A stretch of 64,000 bases of DNA from Candidatus Aegiribacteria sp. MLS_C. Lineage in GTDB: Bacteria; Fermentibacterota; Fermentibacteria; Fermentibacterales; JCC-6. Position 1 is the first letter of the stretch, and every line of letters starts with the position of its first letter. A program made the translations under genes and the position numbers. This document shows positions 19,021-27,758 of the stretch, piece after piece. A model generated the notes under the pieces. It worked only from the letters and a program-made list of their open reading frames with translations, made no database searches and was not told where the DNA came from. Where the stretch lies: positions 1-64,000 of the forward strand of contig LQBI01000035.1 in NCBI GenBank assembly GCA_002030045.1, read 5' to 3'.

Positions 19021-19090
19021 CAGAATAGAAGGACCCCTCACCGGCAGCTGGCATCCGAGACCCCTGTCCTGACAGGAAGGAGTCGGTTCC

Positions 19091-22000
19091 ATGAACAGAA
19101 CTGCAGAACTCACGGTGCTTTCATTTCTACTGAGCCTGCCTGCCCTTCCTGTCCTGGCCGGCAGCGGGACCGGTCTGCTGGTGCCGCCGGGTGGATACGC
19201 CTGGACGGTCGTCGATGGGAATTCAGATCCGTATGGGTTCAGAATCGTTCCGGTCATTGCCCCGGGGCCATGGCCGGTCCTTCGGGCCGGCCTGCCGGAG
19301 GAGGCGCTGGCGGCCATGGATTCCTGCGGGTCCTGGCTCAGGGAAGATCTCTACACAAGGTTCGCCGATCTGCTCTACCATGACCTGACGGTACCCCTGC
19401 CTGCGGTGCCCGTTCCCTCGGACATCGATGGCGACGGCATGGAAGACCTGCTGGTCATGGCTCCCGATGGCTCGCTTCAGAAGGCCATTCTCCTTCCTTC
19501 CCTGGCGGAGACGGGAACAGTTGACGGACAGGATGTCACCCGGCGCCTGAGAGATGTTACCGGGGACGGGCTGCCCGATACCGTAATGGTCACCCCCGAA
19601 GGTGTGATTATCCTCTACTCGGGAGGTCGACCGGCGGTCAGCTCCTCGGGGTGGGACCTTCCACCTCTCAGCGGAACCGCCCTGATGGACGTCGAGGGCG
19701 ACGGCCTGCATGACCTGGTCATGGGAACCGAGAGCGGGCGCATACTCATATGCAGGAACAGGGGCACTTCCGAAATGCCCTGCTTCGTTCCCTTCAGCAG
19801 CTCGAGCCGAAGGGCGATCCCCGTGAACCCGGGAGCCTTCAGCGCACCCGCCATACTGGTAACGGATGATTCGAAGGTCTTGCTGGCCGTGGGGACCGGC
19901 TGGAACGGACTGCTGGTCCGATCCGGTCGGACCTCCGAAGGCCTCCTCCCCGTTCAGTGGTCCGATACCTCGAACACCATGACGCAGGAAGGAGTGCTGG
20001 ACATCTCGCCAGTGTGGACCCGCCGGAACGGCACCGACTACCTGGTGTGCGGGACCAGGAGCGGTGAGCTGTACGGCTGCCTGCCGGACGAGGCCGTCCT
20101 CCGGCTCCTGGACCTGCCACCGGTTCCCGGCACCTATGCAAGGCTGGCCATCGCTAACGCGGACGGGGACACCATCCCAGACTTGGTTGCCGGGACCGGG
20201 GAGGGGGGCGTCTACTTCCTTAGGGCCGCAGACGGCTGGTTCGAGGGGGAATGGACTGCCCTGCAGGGAATCCCTTCCCTGCCTTCCTGCGCCCCGGCCC
20301 CGTGGGACGGCGGCCTTGTCTTCGGGACCGGCGACGGCCGCCTGGAGCATTACTCCGTGAACGCGGAGGGTGAATGGCAGGAATACTCCTCCTTCTCGCC
20401 CTTCAGCGGTATAGACGCGGGTGAATTCTGCGTTCCATCCTTCGCCGATCTGGACGGCGACGGGGTTGATGAGATGATAACGGGAAGCGCAGGCGGAGAC
20501 CTTACCCTGTTCGTACTCGAAGGGGATGCTTCCAGCGAGGGGCCCGTCTTCCTCGAGAGCGGTTCCTGGTACTACTCTCCCGGCGGTTCCCTCCAGGACC
20601 TGGATGCCTGCTACTCCCGGTACTTCAGTCCCACCACCGTGTTGAGGGTCCCATCGGGCCTCGATCCCGTGATCGAATACTCCGGGCAGATACTGTCGGC
20701 GCCTCCGCTGCAGAGGGACGAGGTGGCCTACTGCATAGCCCATACTCCCACCGATGTCCTTCTGCGCATGCTGGAGAACGGCGACCAGGATATCTTTTCC
20801 CTAAACGCACGCCTGCTCTACGAGATGGCTGGCAGGCTCCCCTACGCCGACATCGTCGATTCCTCCGGCACCGGCTGGTGCAGGCTGAGGACGGCCGAGG
20901 GATGGTACGATACCGATCCAGTGGACTACTACCGGTTCGTGGTCCATCCCCGGATCCTTTTCGAGGTGCCCGCCAGGGTCGACACGGGTTACTGGATGTC
21001 GGCCCGGGACAGTTCGGCCATGTCCATGGACGAATGGCTCAACCATGAACCGGACGATCTCTACGGATCTACTGACGCCCACGTCTTCTGGCGGGAGTTC
21101 ATTCCATCTGATACATCCCGGGGAGGACCCCTGCTGGAAAGCCTCTCGCAGGCGGCAACCTACGAGGAGGCGGTGGTCCGTATCTGCGACTTCCAGTCCC
21201 ACTCCCAGCCCCGGGGGATAATGAGCTTCGGCTACGCCACCAACGATCTCCAGCCGATGGTCATATACGCCAAGGCCTACGGTTCCTGCGGGGAGCAGTC
21301 GATCCTTCAGACCGCCCTCTGCAGGTCCTTCCTGGTGCCGGCTTTCGTGGTGGGCTGCAGGGGCGAGGACCACCAGTGGGCGCATTATCTGGACCCCGCC
21401 AGCGGAAGGTGGGACCACTGGGACATAAACTACGGTCTTCAGGGCATTGGAGGCATATGGGTGTCCGGGGAGGGTATCGACCACGGGGGCAAGACCATAT
21501 CAACCATCACCGCCTTCGGTCCCGACGACACGGTGTGGCCGGTCACCTCCAGCGTCATTGCGTCCCCTGGCTCGGGGTACATGCCGGGGGACTCGGGCTA
21601 CACTCCCACCGCGACGGTGGATATTGCAGTCATCGATCCCTCCGGCAGGCCAGTCGAGGGCGCGATGGTCCTGGCCAGGTCCCACTGGGAGAACGCCAAC
21701 TCCGTTTCCGTTTTCGATTACACCGACCTGGATGGAGATTGCACCTTCGAACTGGGATGGGAGCCCCTGGGAGGGTACACGATCGACGTGGTCTCCCCCT
21801 TCGGCACCACGGGAAGCATGAATGTGGCCTTCAGGGAGGGCTTCGACTACTCCCTGGAGTACACGGTGCCCTGCAGCGCTCCGGTCCCCCAGTCGGTAAG
21901 GGTCCCACAGGGACAGGACGTCACGGTGAATGCCGCCGCCAGGCTCTACCCGGTGGGGTATTTCTCCGGATCGCTCTATTCGACCGCCGGTGATGCCGAC

Positions 22001-23560
22001 CCGGAGACCCGGAGGGGCTGGACAGAGTGGAAGGAGCGTATCGGGGAGGGATGTCTGTTCTTCATGGACGGGATGAGCTTCCGCAGGTACAGGGAGGGCC
22101 TGAACTGCAGGGCGCTCGCCCGGCCGTTCGCTCCGTCTCCCGGCGACACCTGTTATGCGGTCCTGGACAACAGGAACTCCATGTTCACCTGGCTGGAGTA
22201 CGATCCCGGAACCATCGCTCCCCTGCTTGCCACAGGCACACCGGTGGATGCCGCCTTCCTGGAGGGGAGCGTGGCGGACCGGATGCCCCTTGCATCGTGC
22301 GTTCCCGCAGCCGGTGGACCTCCCTCGAGTACGCCACCCGCCCGCCTGTACTCGCTTAACGGGCTTGCCATGTGCCAGGACGATCCATCGGACCCCCTCT
22401 CCGCCGGCGTGGTCCTCGGACCCTTCAGGGTACCCGGAGGACAGCGGAGCTCCATGGTCGGAGTTACGGGTCGGAGCCCAGGAATGGACGTGGACCTTTT
22501 CCTGTTCGGTGACTCGGACGGCGATATGCAGGTCGACGGCATGGAGGAGCTGACAGCGTCCTCCACCACTCCCACCGCCGAAGAGGAGGTATCCTTCGGG
22601 GAGCCGGACACCGCCCGCGCGTACTGGGTCTACGCCCACGGGTGGAAGATCCCGGGAGACTCGGGTACGGTGGACCTGTACATGACCTTCGTGCCGGAGA
22701 TGGTACCGGTGAGTTCTCTCCGGCCCGCGGGTCCCGTGTCCTCGATGCCTGACTTGATGACCTTCGATACGGAAGTGGATGTACCCGGTGACAGTATCCT
22801 GTTCCTCGAGTCGGGAGGGGATACGGTGAGAGCACTGCCTGCCGAGGGTTCCTGGACGGTACCCGCCGGGATAGTAACCGGTCCCGGCCGGAACGGCCGC
22901 ATCAGGCTGCTGGACGGTTCCGGGGCAGATCTCGGCGAGTTCGAATGGGTCCTCGAACCGGACTGGACCCCGCCGGAGCTGGGGGCTGTTTCCGTATCGG
23001 TGGACACCTCCACCATGAGGGCCCGGTTCGAGGTGCCTTGCACCGACGCCGAAACGGGTGTGCGGGGGGTCTTCCTCTCTGTAGACTCCCTGGCCCCGTT
23101 CGGCATGAGGGCCTCGGATTCGATCTGGAGGGCTGAGCTCGATCTGATGCCGCATGCGGGAACCCTTGCAGAGATCGCCGTCACTGCCGAGGACTCCGCC
23201 GGGAACGGGTCATCCGTGGAGCTTGCGCTCGAGGTCCCCCCCAGGCCTGCGGCCGTCTTCTCCCATTCCTATCCTACCGGCACCGTCTATGACCGCACGC
23301 CTGTCTTCCAGGTGCTGACGGATGTGGTTCCCGAAGCAGGGGAATGGACGGCGGAAGCCTCCCTGGCGGACTCCTCGGGGAGTCTCATGCCGGCCCCCGC
23401 ACCGCTGGTCGCCGATCGGGGCCTCCTCCAGTTCCGTACAGCCGGGATCCTCGAGGACGGTTCCTACGTCTTCTCGGTGGTGCTTGCGGACAGCGGCGGG
23501 AATGTGATAGGCATGTACTCATGGGAGTTCGAGGTGGCTGCCATGAGCTGGTCGAGGTGA
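19091..23560 (+). CDS. Large secreted FG-GAP repeat / transglutaminase-like protein
   Basis: The 1489-residue protein starts with a Sec signal (SFLLSLPALPVLAG). The first 480 residues carry FG-GAP/VCBS-type Asp-rich repeats: DIDGDGMEDLLV near 113, DVTGDGLPDTVM near 155, DVEGDGLHDLVMG near 200, and DLDGDGVDEMIT near 455. These form a calcium-binding beta-propeller. A transglutaminase-like core follows: YGSCGEQS near 731, HQWAHYLD near 760 and WDHWDINYG near 776, giving a plausible Cys-His-Asp triad. The C-terminal 600 residues look like beta-sandwich (Ig/CarboxypepD-like) domains. It may be a surface protease or cross-linker. I see no clear C-terminal sorting signal. GGAAGGAG precedes ATG 19091. 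Confidence 0.85.
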   Translation: MNRTAELTVLSFLLSLPALPVLAGSGTGLLVPPGGYAWTVVDGNSDPYGFRIVPVIAPGPWPVLRAGLPEEALAAMDSCGSWLREDLYTRFADLLYHDLTVPLPAVPVPSDIDGDGMEDLLVMAPDGSLQKAILLPSLAETGTVDGQDVTRRLRDVTGDGLPDTVMVTPEGVIILYSGGRPAVSSSGWDLPPLSGTALMDVEGDGLHDLVMGTESGRILICRNRGTSEMPCFVPFSSSSRRAIPVNPGAFSAPAILVTDDSKVLLAVGTGWNGLLVRSGRTSEGLLPVQWSDTSNTMTQEGVLDISPVWTRRNGTDYLVCGTRSGELYGCLPDEAVLRLLDLPPVPGTYARLAIANADGDTIPDLVAGTGEGGVYFLRAADGWFEGEWTALQGIPSLPSCAPAPWDGGLVFGTGDGRLEHYSVNAEGEWQEYSSFSPFSGIDAGEFCVPSFADLDGDGVDEMITGSAGGDLTLFVLEGDASSEGPVFLESGSWYYSPGGSLQDLDACYSRYFSPTTVLRVPSGLDPVIEYSGQILSAPPLQRDEVAYCIAHTPTDVLLRMLENGDQDIFSLNARLLYEMAGRLPYADIVDSSGTGWCRLRTAEGWYDTDPVDYYRFVVHPRILFEVPARVDTGYWMSARDSSAMSMDEWLNHEPDDLYGSTDAHVFWREFIPSDTSRGGPLLESLSQAATYEEAVVRICDFQSHSQPRGIMSFGYATNDLQPMVIYAKAYGSCGEQSILQTALCRSFLVPAFVVGCRGEDHQWAHYLDPASGRWDHWDINYGLQGIGGIWVSGEGIDHGGKTISTITAFGPDDTVWPVTSSVIASPGSGYMPGDSGYTPTATVDIAVIDPSGRPVEGAMVLARSHWENANSVSVFDYTDLDGDCTFELGWEPLGGYTIDVVSPFGTTGSMNVAFREGFDYSLEYTVPCSAPVPQSVRVPQGQDVTVNAAARLYPVGYFSGSLYSTAGDADPETRRGWTEWKERIGEGCLFFMDGMSFRRYREGLNCRALARPFAPSPGDTCYAVLDNRNSMFTWLEYDPGTIAPLLATGTPVDAAFLEGSVADRMPLASCVPAAGGPPSSTPPARLYSLNGLAMCQDDPSDPLSAGVVLGPFRVPGGQRSSMVGVTGRSPGMDVDLFLFGDSDGDMQVDGMEELTASSTTPTAEEEVSFGEPDTARAYWVYAHGWKIPGDSGTVDLYMTFVPEMVPVSSLRPAGPVSSMPDLMTFDTEVDVPGDSILFLESGGDTVRALPAEGSWTVPAGIVTGPGRNGRIRLLDGSGADLGEFEWVLEPDWTPPELGAVSVSVDTSTMRARFEVPCTDAETGVRGVFLSVDSLAPFGMRASDSIWRAELDLMPHAGTLAEIAVTAEDSAGNGSSVELALEVPPRPAAVFSHSYPTGTVYDRTPVFQVLTDVVPEAGEWTAEASLADSSGSLMPAPAPLVADRGLLQFRTAGILEDGSYVFSVVLADSGGNVIGMYSWEFEVAAMSWSR

Positions 23561-23629
23561 TGCCGCGCGATACCGGACGGAAGCGGGACCCGGACCCGGG
23601 AAACGGGACATGAGCACCTCGCGAATAAT

Positions 23630-23742
23630 GGGGACGGAGGGATCACCTCACGTCCCCAAAGGAGCCTGGAGTTTGCACACAAACTCCCGAGCTCAAGTAA
23701 AAAAGGGACGGAGGATACACCTCACGTCCCGTTTACTTGAGC
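23630..23742. repeat. Three REP-like palindromes
   Basis: The first palindrome pairs GGGGACG (23630-23636) with CGTCCCC (23651-23657), extended inward by GAGG/CCTC. The second is a perfect 8-bp stem, GGAGTTTG/CAAACTCC, at 23668-23687. The third pairs GCTCAAGTAAA (23691-23701) with TTTACTTGAGC (23732-23742) and encloses GGGACGGAGG...CCTCACGTCCC. The first and third share the GGGACGGAgG core, which also occurs in the inverted repeats of the transposase element near 33.6 kb. Short frames here are non-coding. Confidence 0.75.
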
Positions 23743-23750
23743 CGTGGCGG

Positions 23751-23928
23751 GCGAATGAGGGAGGTCCCTCTTCTTGCATGGCAAGGGTTTGGTGGGCGAA
23801 TGAGGGAGGTCCCTCTTCTTGCATGGCAAGGGTTTGGTGGGCGAATGAGGGAGGTCCCTCTTCTTGCATGGCAAGGGTTTGGTGCGAATGAGGGAGGTCC
23901 CTCTTCTTGCATGGCAAGGGTTTGGTGG
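23751..23928. repeat. 45-bp tandem array repeating the tRNA-Val 3' end
   Basis: Four direct copies begin at 23751, 23796, 23841 and 23884, with lengths 45, 45, 43 and 45. Read on the reverse strand, the unit junctions spell the tRNA acceptor end TTCGCCCACCA, followed by AACCCTTGCCATGCAAG and a palindromic GAGGGACCTCCCTC. The third copy has lost two bases, giving TTCGCACCA. The array abuts the true tRNA 3' end directly. Translated frames through it are low-complexity artefacts. Together with the palindromes it fills the 362-nt gene-free stretch 23561-23922. Confidence 0.92.
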
Positions 23929-23999
23929 GCGAAGAGGGACTTGAACCCCCGACATCCTGCGTGTAAGGCAGGCACTCTAGCCAGCTGAGTTATTCGCCC
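23923..23999 (-). tRNA. tRNA-Val (UAC)
   Basis: A 77-nt cloverleaf: acceptor GGGCGAA pairs with TTCGCCC, then discriminator A and an encoded CCA (23923-23925). The anticodon arm is CCTGC-CTTACAC-GCAGG, so the anticodon is TAC (UAC), reading Val. The T-arm holds GTTCAAGTC. It is transcribed leftward into the tandem array. Confidence 0.97.
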
Positions 24000-24036
24000 A
24001 CTTGTGTGATCACGGTTGCCAAGGACCCGGCCGGGA

Positions 24037-24048
24037 AGCATATATGCT
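24037..24048. promoter_or_regulatory. 12-bp AT-centred palindrome between tRNA-Val and the ACT-like gene
   Basis: AGCATATATGCT is a perfect palindrome midway between the divergent tRNA-Val gene and the coding gene at 24096. It includes a TATATG box on both strands, so it could hold -10 elements or an operator. No strong -35 is evident. Confidence 0.3.
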
Positions 24049-24095
24049 CTGATACTCCCATCCTGTCAAGCTTTGCGTGATCGGAGGTTCATCTG

Positions 24096-25886
24096 ATGGA
24101 GGATCATCCCTTCAGGGAGGGCAACGCAGTCGAGGGAGGCTGCCCTGGCAGCATCATACCCTCGGAAAGGCGGTCCGCCATATTCAACGAACTCCTGGAG
24201 ATGAAGAAGACATGCGAAACCAAGGTAGTTGTCGACAACAGGGACGATGACGACCTGGTGCTGGTCGGAGTGGGCGCCGTGGACTGGCCCGGCCTCGCCA
24301 CAGTTGTGCTCAGCGAACTCCATCATTCCGGCTGGAACCTGGATCTCCTCGAGGGTTTCGCTCTTGAGAGCGATGGCATCAGGAGAGGTTTCGTCATCAC
24401 CGGTATCAGGGACGATGACTCGGGAAGACGCGATGCCTTCGTGAGGGACGCGGAGAAGATGGCTAATCTGCTGGAGAACCTGGCCAAGGGAAGGGCGGGA
24501 ACGGTTTCCCTTCTTTCCAGGGCCGCGGAGAGGCTCGAGAAGTTCGAGGAAGTAAGGGAGGCCCTGGAGACACAGTTCGAGAATGGCTTCGTTCCTCCCG
24601 GAATACTGGGCGAACAGGGGGAGCTTGTCCTGTTCATATCCTCCAGGTCGGACGAGTACCTGGCGGAGAGGAAGGCCAGCGACCTGGCCTGGATAATCAA
24701 GACGAACTTCCAGCTGGTGAACCAGGTACGGAGTTCGTCGGGCAAGCCCCAGTTCGCCATCAAGAACCTCAGGACATCCAGGGAGCACCTGACCGGGATC
24801 AACATTGCCGGATTCGAGAGGGACATTTCCTTCCAGAACTGCGTCACGGCGCTCACCCACGCATGGTACGGCGCCTCGATACGCCACCAGAGGAGGTACA
24901 CCACCAGGGACGGCATCATATCAATAAGGATCGAGATGACCGGACCGACCGGACTCAGCGCGACCAGAGCCGAGCAGACGGTGATAAAGAGGAGTCTCAA
25001 GAAGCTCCTGGTTTCCCACGAGCTTGAGAAGCTGAAGCGGGTTTACCGTTACGGTGGCGGTGAGCATTACGCAAGGGCGCTTATTCCCCTGCTCATAAAG
25101 GAAAGCCAGACCACGGGCATGAACCAGGCCTATATAGCCGTGATCTCTTCCACCACCTTCGAGGCCCAGCTGAAACTGGTCCTCGTGACCAGCCAGCCCG
25201 AAAGCGCTACCCACGACAACAAGATCATAGACCTGGTAGGACGGGTGAACGGTATCAAAGGCCTTTCCGTAGTCTCATTCCGGTCGCCTTCCAACTACAG
25301 CGATGTCTGGGTGGACATCCTCAACATAACTGCGGAGAGGGAAGACTTCGCCGAGATGGAGGATGCCTACCGCGGTATAAAGCTTGCGATCGAAGGCGCC
25401 TTCGGCCAGTTCAGGGACTTTGACCGGGGCATGCGCCTGAACGATGTCAGGCAGCTTGCAGAGATCAGGGACCGCCTGGTGGAGATCCCCGATAACGTGA
25501 TAACCGACTTCTACTACCACATTGAGGATTTCCTGAGGGCAAGCGTATCGGTTGAGGAGCTGGCCCAGCACATAAAGCTGGTCTACGACTCCATATCCGG
25601 TTTCATGGGAAGCCGGGGTGCTTCAGGCTTGCCCGATTCCCTCCAGGTAATGGAGGACGGAAGGAACGTCGCCACTCTGATATGCATGGTCAGCGACAGC
25701 GATACCCTGGGATTCCAGCACCTCCTTGAGGCTGTAAAGGAGTACAAGGTCAATATCAGCGTGATCGAGTGGTCCGGGGTCTCGGCCATCCTGTTCCGAC
25801 TGCAGAAGGAGGACAGGGGTCTTCCGGAAGAGGATGTTTCAAACATCGTGAAGAGGCTCTCGAAGGAAGCCGGGGACCACCCCTGA
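24096..25886 (+). CDS. Uncharacterised ACT-like regulatory protein
   Basis: The 596-residue soluble protein has no signal or membrane helix. The segment VDWPGLATVVLSELHHSGWN (about 68-87) looks like the ligand-binding start of an ACT domain (DxPGL...L...G.N). A second possible ACT-like region is near residues 345-410. Helical segments near 455-510 (FYYHIEDFLRASVSVEELAQ) recall the regulatory N-terminal half of the large NAD-glutamate dehydrogenases, but no dehydrogenase domain follows. An amino-acid-sensing regulator is an inference. GGAGG precedes ATG 24096. tRNA genes flank both sides. Confidence 0.6.
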   Translation: MEDHPFREGNAVEGGCPGSIIPSERRSAIFNELLEMKKTCETKVVVDNRDDDDLVLVGVGAVDWPGLATVVLSELHHSGWNLDLLEGFALESDGIRRGFVITGIRDDDSGRRDAFVRDAEKMANLLENLAKGRAGTVSLLSRAAERLEKFEEVREALETQFENGFVPPGILGEQGELVLFISSRSDEYLAERKASDLAWIIKTNFQLVNQVRSSSGKPQFAIKNLRTSREHLTGINIAGFERDISFQNCVTALTHAWYGASIRHQRRYTTRDGIISIRIEMTGPTGLSATRAEQTVIKRSLKKLLVSHELEKLKRVYRYGGGEHYARALIPLLIKESQTTGMNQAYIAVISSTTFEAQLKLVLVTSQPESATHDNKIIDLVGRVNGIKGLSVVSFRSPSNYSDVWVDILNITAEREDFAEMEDAYRGIKLAIEGAFGQFRDFDRGMRLNDVRQLAEIRDRLVEIPDNVITDFYYHIEDFLRASVSVEELAQHIKLVYDSISGFMGSRGASGLPDSLQVMEDGRNVATLICMVSDSDTLGFQHLLEAVKEYKVNISVIEWSGVSAILFRLQKEDRGLPEEDVSNIVKRLSKEAGDHP

Positions 25887-25929
25887 AAACTTGACAGAAG
25901 AGCTGTGGAGGTCTATCTTCCCTGTCCTT

Positions 25930-26005
25930 GGCGGTGTAGCTCAGTTGGCAGAGCAGCGGAATCATAATCCGCGGGTCGGGGGTTCAAGTCCCTCCGCCGC
26001 TACCA
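25930..26005 (+). tRNA. tRNA-Met (CAU), probably elongator
   Basis: A 76-nt cloverleaf with encoded CCA. The acceptor GGCGGTG pairs with CGCCGCT (a G-U at the end pair and one inside). The anticodon arm is GCGGA-ATCATAA-TCCGC, giving CAT. The body resembles Firmicute-type elongator tRNA-Met. It lacks the initiator's three G-C anticodon-stem pairs. tRNA-Ile(CAU), the TilS substrate, is the alternative; tilS lies 0.8 kb downstream. Confidence 0.93.
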
Positions 26006-26011
26006 GCCATG

Positions 26012-26046
26012 GGGCCGCGGGACCTGACCGCGGCCCTTCTTCTTCT
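26012..26046 (+). terminator. Rho-independent terminator of tRNA-Met
   Basis: A perfect 9-bp G+C stem, GGGCCGCGG/CCGCGGCCC, closes a 7-nt loop and is followed by TTCTTCTTCT. It starts seven bases after the tRNA CCA and is the clearest intrinsic terminator in the window. Confidence 0.88.
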
Positions 26047-26155
26047 CTCCGCGCCTGCGGGAACACAGTTCCCGGGGCTTCATATAATGATGGTGAAGCA
26101 GCAGACGAAGCATGGCGGGAAGCGCTGTGAACGGAGAGTCGGAAGGGAGAGACCG

Positions 26156-26776
26156 ATGAGAACAGCTTGCATCGTCGCGATCATTCTGTCCATTCCGGCG
26201 GCTACGGTCCATTCAGGGAAGCTGGTGCTCCTGTCGGGTGCCGGAGTCAGCGAATATTCGGCCGATCCCTCGGAAGCTTATGCTTCAGTAGACTACGGGG
26301 ACGGAGGCCTTGCCCCCTTCGCTTCGCTGCAGTACCAGACCGGGCTCTCCGGTTGCCTGAGCGCAGGCGCGGAGTTCGGTCTCCAGCTCCTGAGCCACGA
26401 GTGGAAAAGCACTCCGGAGACGAGCGCGCATACGCGCATGCTCAAGGAGGGTTCACTGGAACTCTTCCTGAGCGTCTCGAGGACCATTGGCCGTTTCACT
26501 CCATTCCTTAGGGGCGGCGCAGGCGTGCGCTGGGGCACCTTCAGGATGGTGCCCGAGGAGTATCCGACATCCCTTTGTGAGACTTCCTCGAGACTCGGTT
26601 CGGTCCCGGGCTTCAGCCTGATGGCGGGTACGGACCTGGACGTTTCCGGGCAGGTGTTCCTCAGGTTCGAGGGAGGCAGGTCCTTCCACAGACGTGATGA
26701 CGCTCTCGATTACGGTACCGTGATCCGGTCGATGGACGGCTGGAGGTTAATGGCCGGCGCCGGGCTCAGGCTCTAG
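26156..26776 (+). CDS. Putative outer-membrane beta-barrel protein
   Basis: A 206-residue protein with a signal peptide (ACIVAIILSIPAATVHSG) and alternating hydrophobic strands separated by turns. The strands include GLAPFASLQYQTGLSG, FTPFLRGGAGVRWG and the terminal RLMAGAGLRL. The pattern is that of small OmpW/OprF-like barrels, but no family is certain. GGAAGGGAGAG precedes ATG 26156. It sits just upstream of tilS with a 19-nt gap and may be cotranscribed. Confidence 0.7.
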   Translation: MRTACIVAIILSIPAATVHSGKLVLLSGAGVSEYSADPSEAYASVDYGDGGLAPFASLQYQTGLSGCLSAGAEFGLQLLSHEWKSTPETSAHTRMLKEGSLELFLSVSRTIGRFTPFLRGGAGVRWGTFRMVPEEYPTSLCETSSRLGSVPGFSLMAGTDLDVSGQVFLRFEGGRSFHRRDDALDYGTVIRSMDGWRLMAGAGLRL

Positions 26777-26795
26777 GCAAAGGGAGATATTAGTC

Positions 26796-27758
26796 TTGGC
26801 TGACACACCTGTGGAGATGACGTTCATCGGGACGGTGAGGTCGAGGGACCTCCTGCCGGAGGGTTCCAGCGTGGTTGCAGCGGTGTCCGGCGGAAGCGAT
26901 TCGGTGGCGCTTCTCAGGCTGCTTCAGCGCTTCGCGTCCCACATGGGCTGGAAGGTAATGGTCCTCCACGTCGACCATGGAGCAAGACCCGGCAGCCCGG
27001 ATGACGCGGAGTTCGTCCGCGGCCTCGCCTCCGGTGCCGGCCTGCCGTTCGTGCTCAGGAAGCTGCAGCCGCCGGAGTCGGGTTCCCTGGAGGATCACTT
27101 CAGCAGGGAGAGGCGGAGGATCTACGGATCGTGCTGTGAGGACGGGTCGCTGGTGGCCACCGGGCATACGGCCGACGACCGGGCGGAGACACTTGTCATG
27201 CGGCTCCTGGAGGGTGCCGGACTCCGCGGCCTGGGAGGAATGGACTACATCGGCGGGGGTCCTGTGAGGCGGCCCCTGCTGGACCTCACCCGGGCCGGGC
27301 TCAGGGAATACCTCGAGGAGATGGGACAGGAATGGCGCGAGGATCCGACCAACGCCGGTAAGGACTTCCTCCGCAACAGGATAAGGCAGGAGGTCATGCC
27401 TGTCCTGGAAGCCATCAGCCCCGGGAGTTCGCTGGCCCTGGCCAGGTCCTCGGCCAACCTGAGCCTCTGGCGCGACATGGTCGATGAGATCGCGGGGAGC
27501 CATCTTGACGAAATACTTGACGGGGATACATTCGACAGGCGGCTTTACGGTGAACTTCCTGAAGCCGTTCGCCTTACAGTGCTCTGGATACTGGCTGGCA
27601 GGCCCAGGGGCGGAAGGCTGGAGATCGAAAAGACCGACAGGTGGATACTGTCCGGTAACGACGGTTTCCACGATCTGCCAGGAGGCACCAGGATGACGGC
27701 CAGTGGGTCCGGGGTGAGGGTATCTGTCTCCCCTGGAAGGAAAGGGAGGAAGGGCTAG
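26796..27758 (+). CDS. tilS: tRNA(Ile)-lysidine synthase TilS
   Basis: The 320-residue protein has the PP-loop VSGGSDSVALLRL near 30, HVDHGARPGS, ATGHTADDRAETLVMRLLEG near 123-142 and RPLLDLTRAGLREYL. TilS converts C34 of tRNA-Ile(CAU) to lysidine, with ATP, in the cytoplasm. The length corresponds to the core plus a short C-terminal domain. The start is TTG 26796 with AAAGGGAG upstream. Its stop shares one base with the hpt start. Confidence 0.95.
   Translation: MADTPVEMTFIGTVRSRDLLPEGSSVVAAVSGGSDSVALLRLLQRFASHMGWKVMVLHVDHGARPGSPDDAEFVRGLASGAGLPFVLRKLQPPESGSLEDHFSRERRRIYGSCCEDGSLVATGHTADDRAETLVMRLLEGAGLRGLGGMDYIGGGPVRRPLLDLTRAGLREYLEEMGQEWREDPTNAGKDFLRNRIRQEVMPVLEAISPGSSLALARSSANLSLWRDMVDEIAGSHLDEILDGDTFDRRLYGELPEAVRLTVLWILAGRPRGGRLEIEKTDRWILSGNDGFHDLPGGTRMTASGSGVRVSVSPGRKGRKG

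Noticed and set aside
19091-23560. Type IX secretion cargo
   Set aside because: The C-terminus lacks a recognisable sorting domain; only the PorXY-like pair hints at T9SS in the host.
23751-23928. CRISPR array
   Set aside because: The 45-bp units are contiguous with no unique spacers, and no cas gene is in the window.
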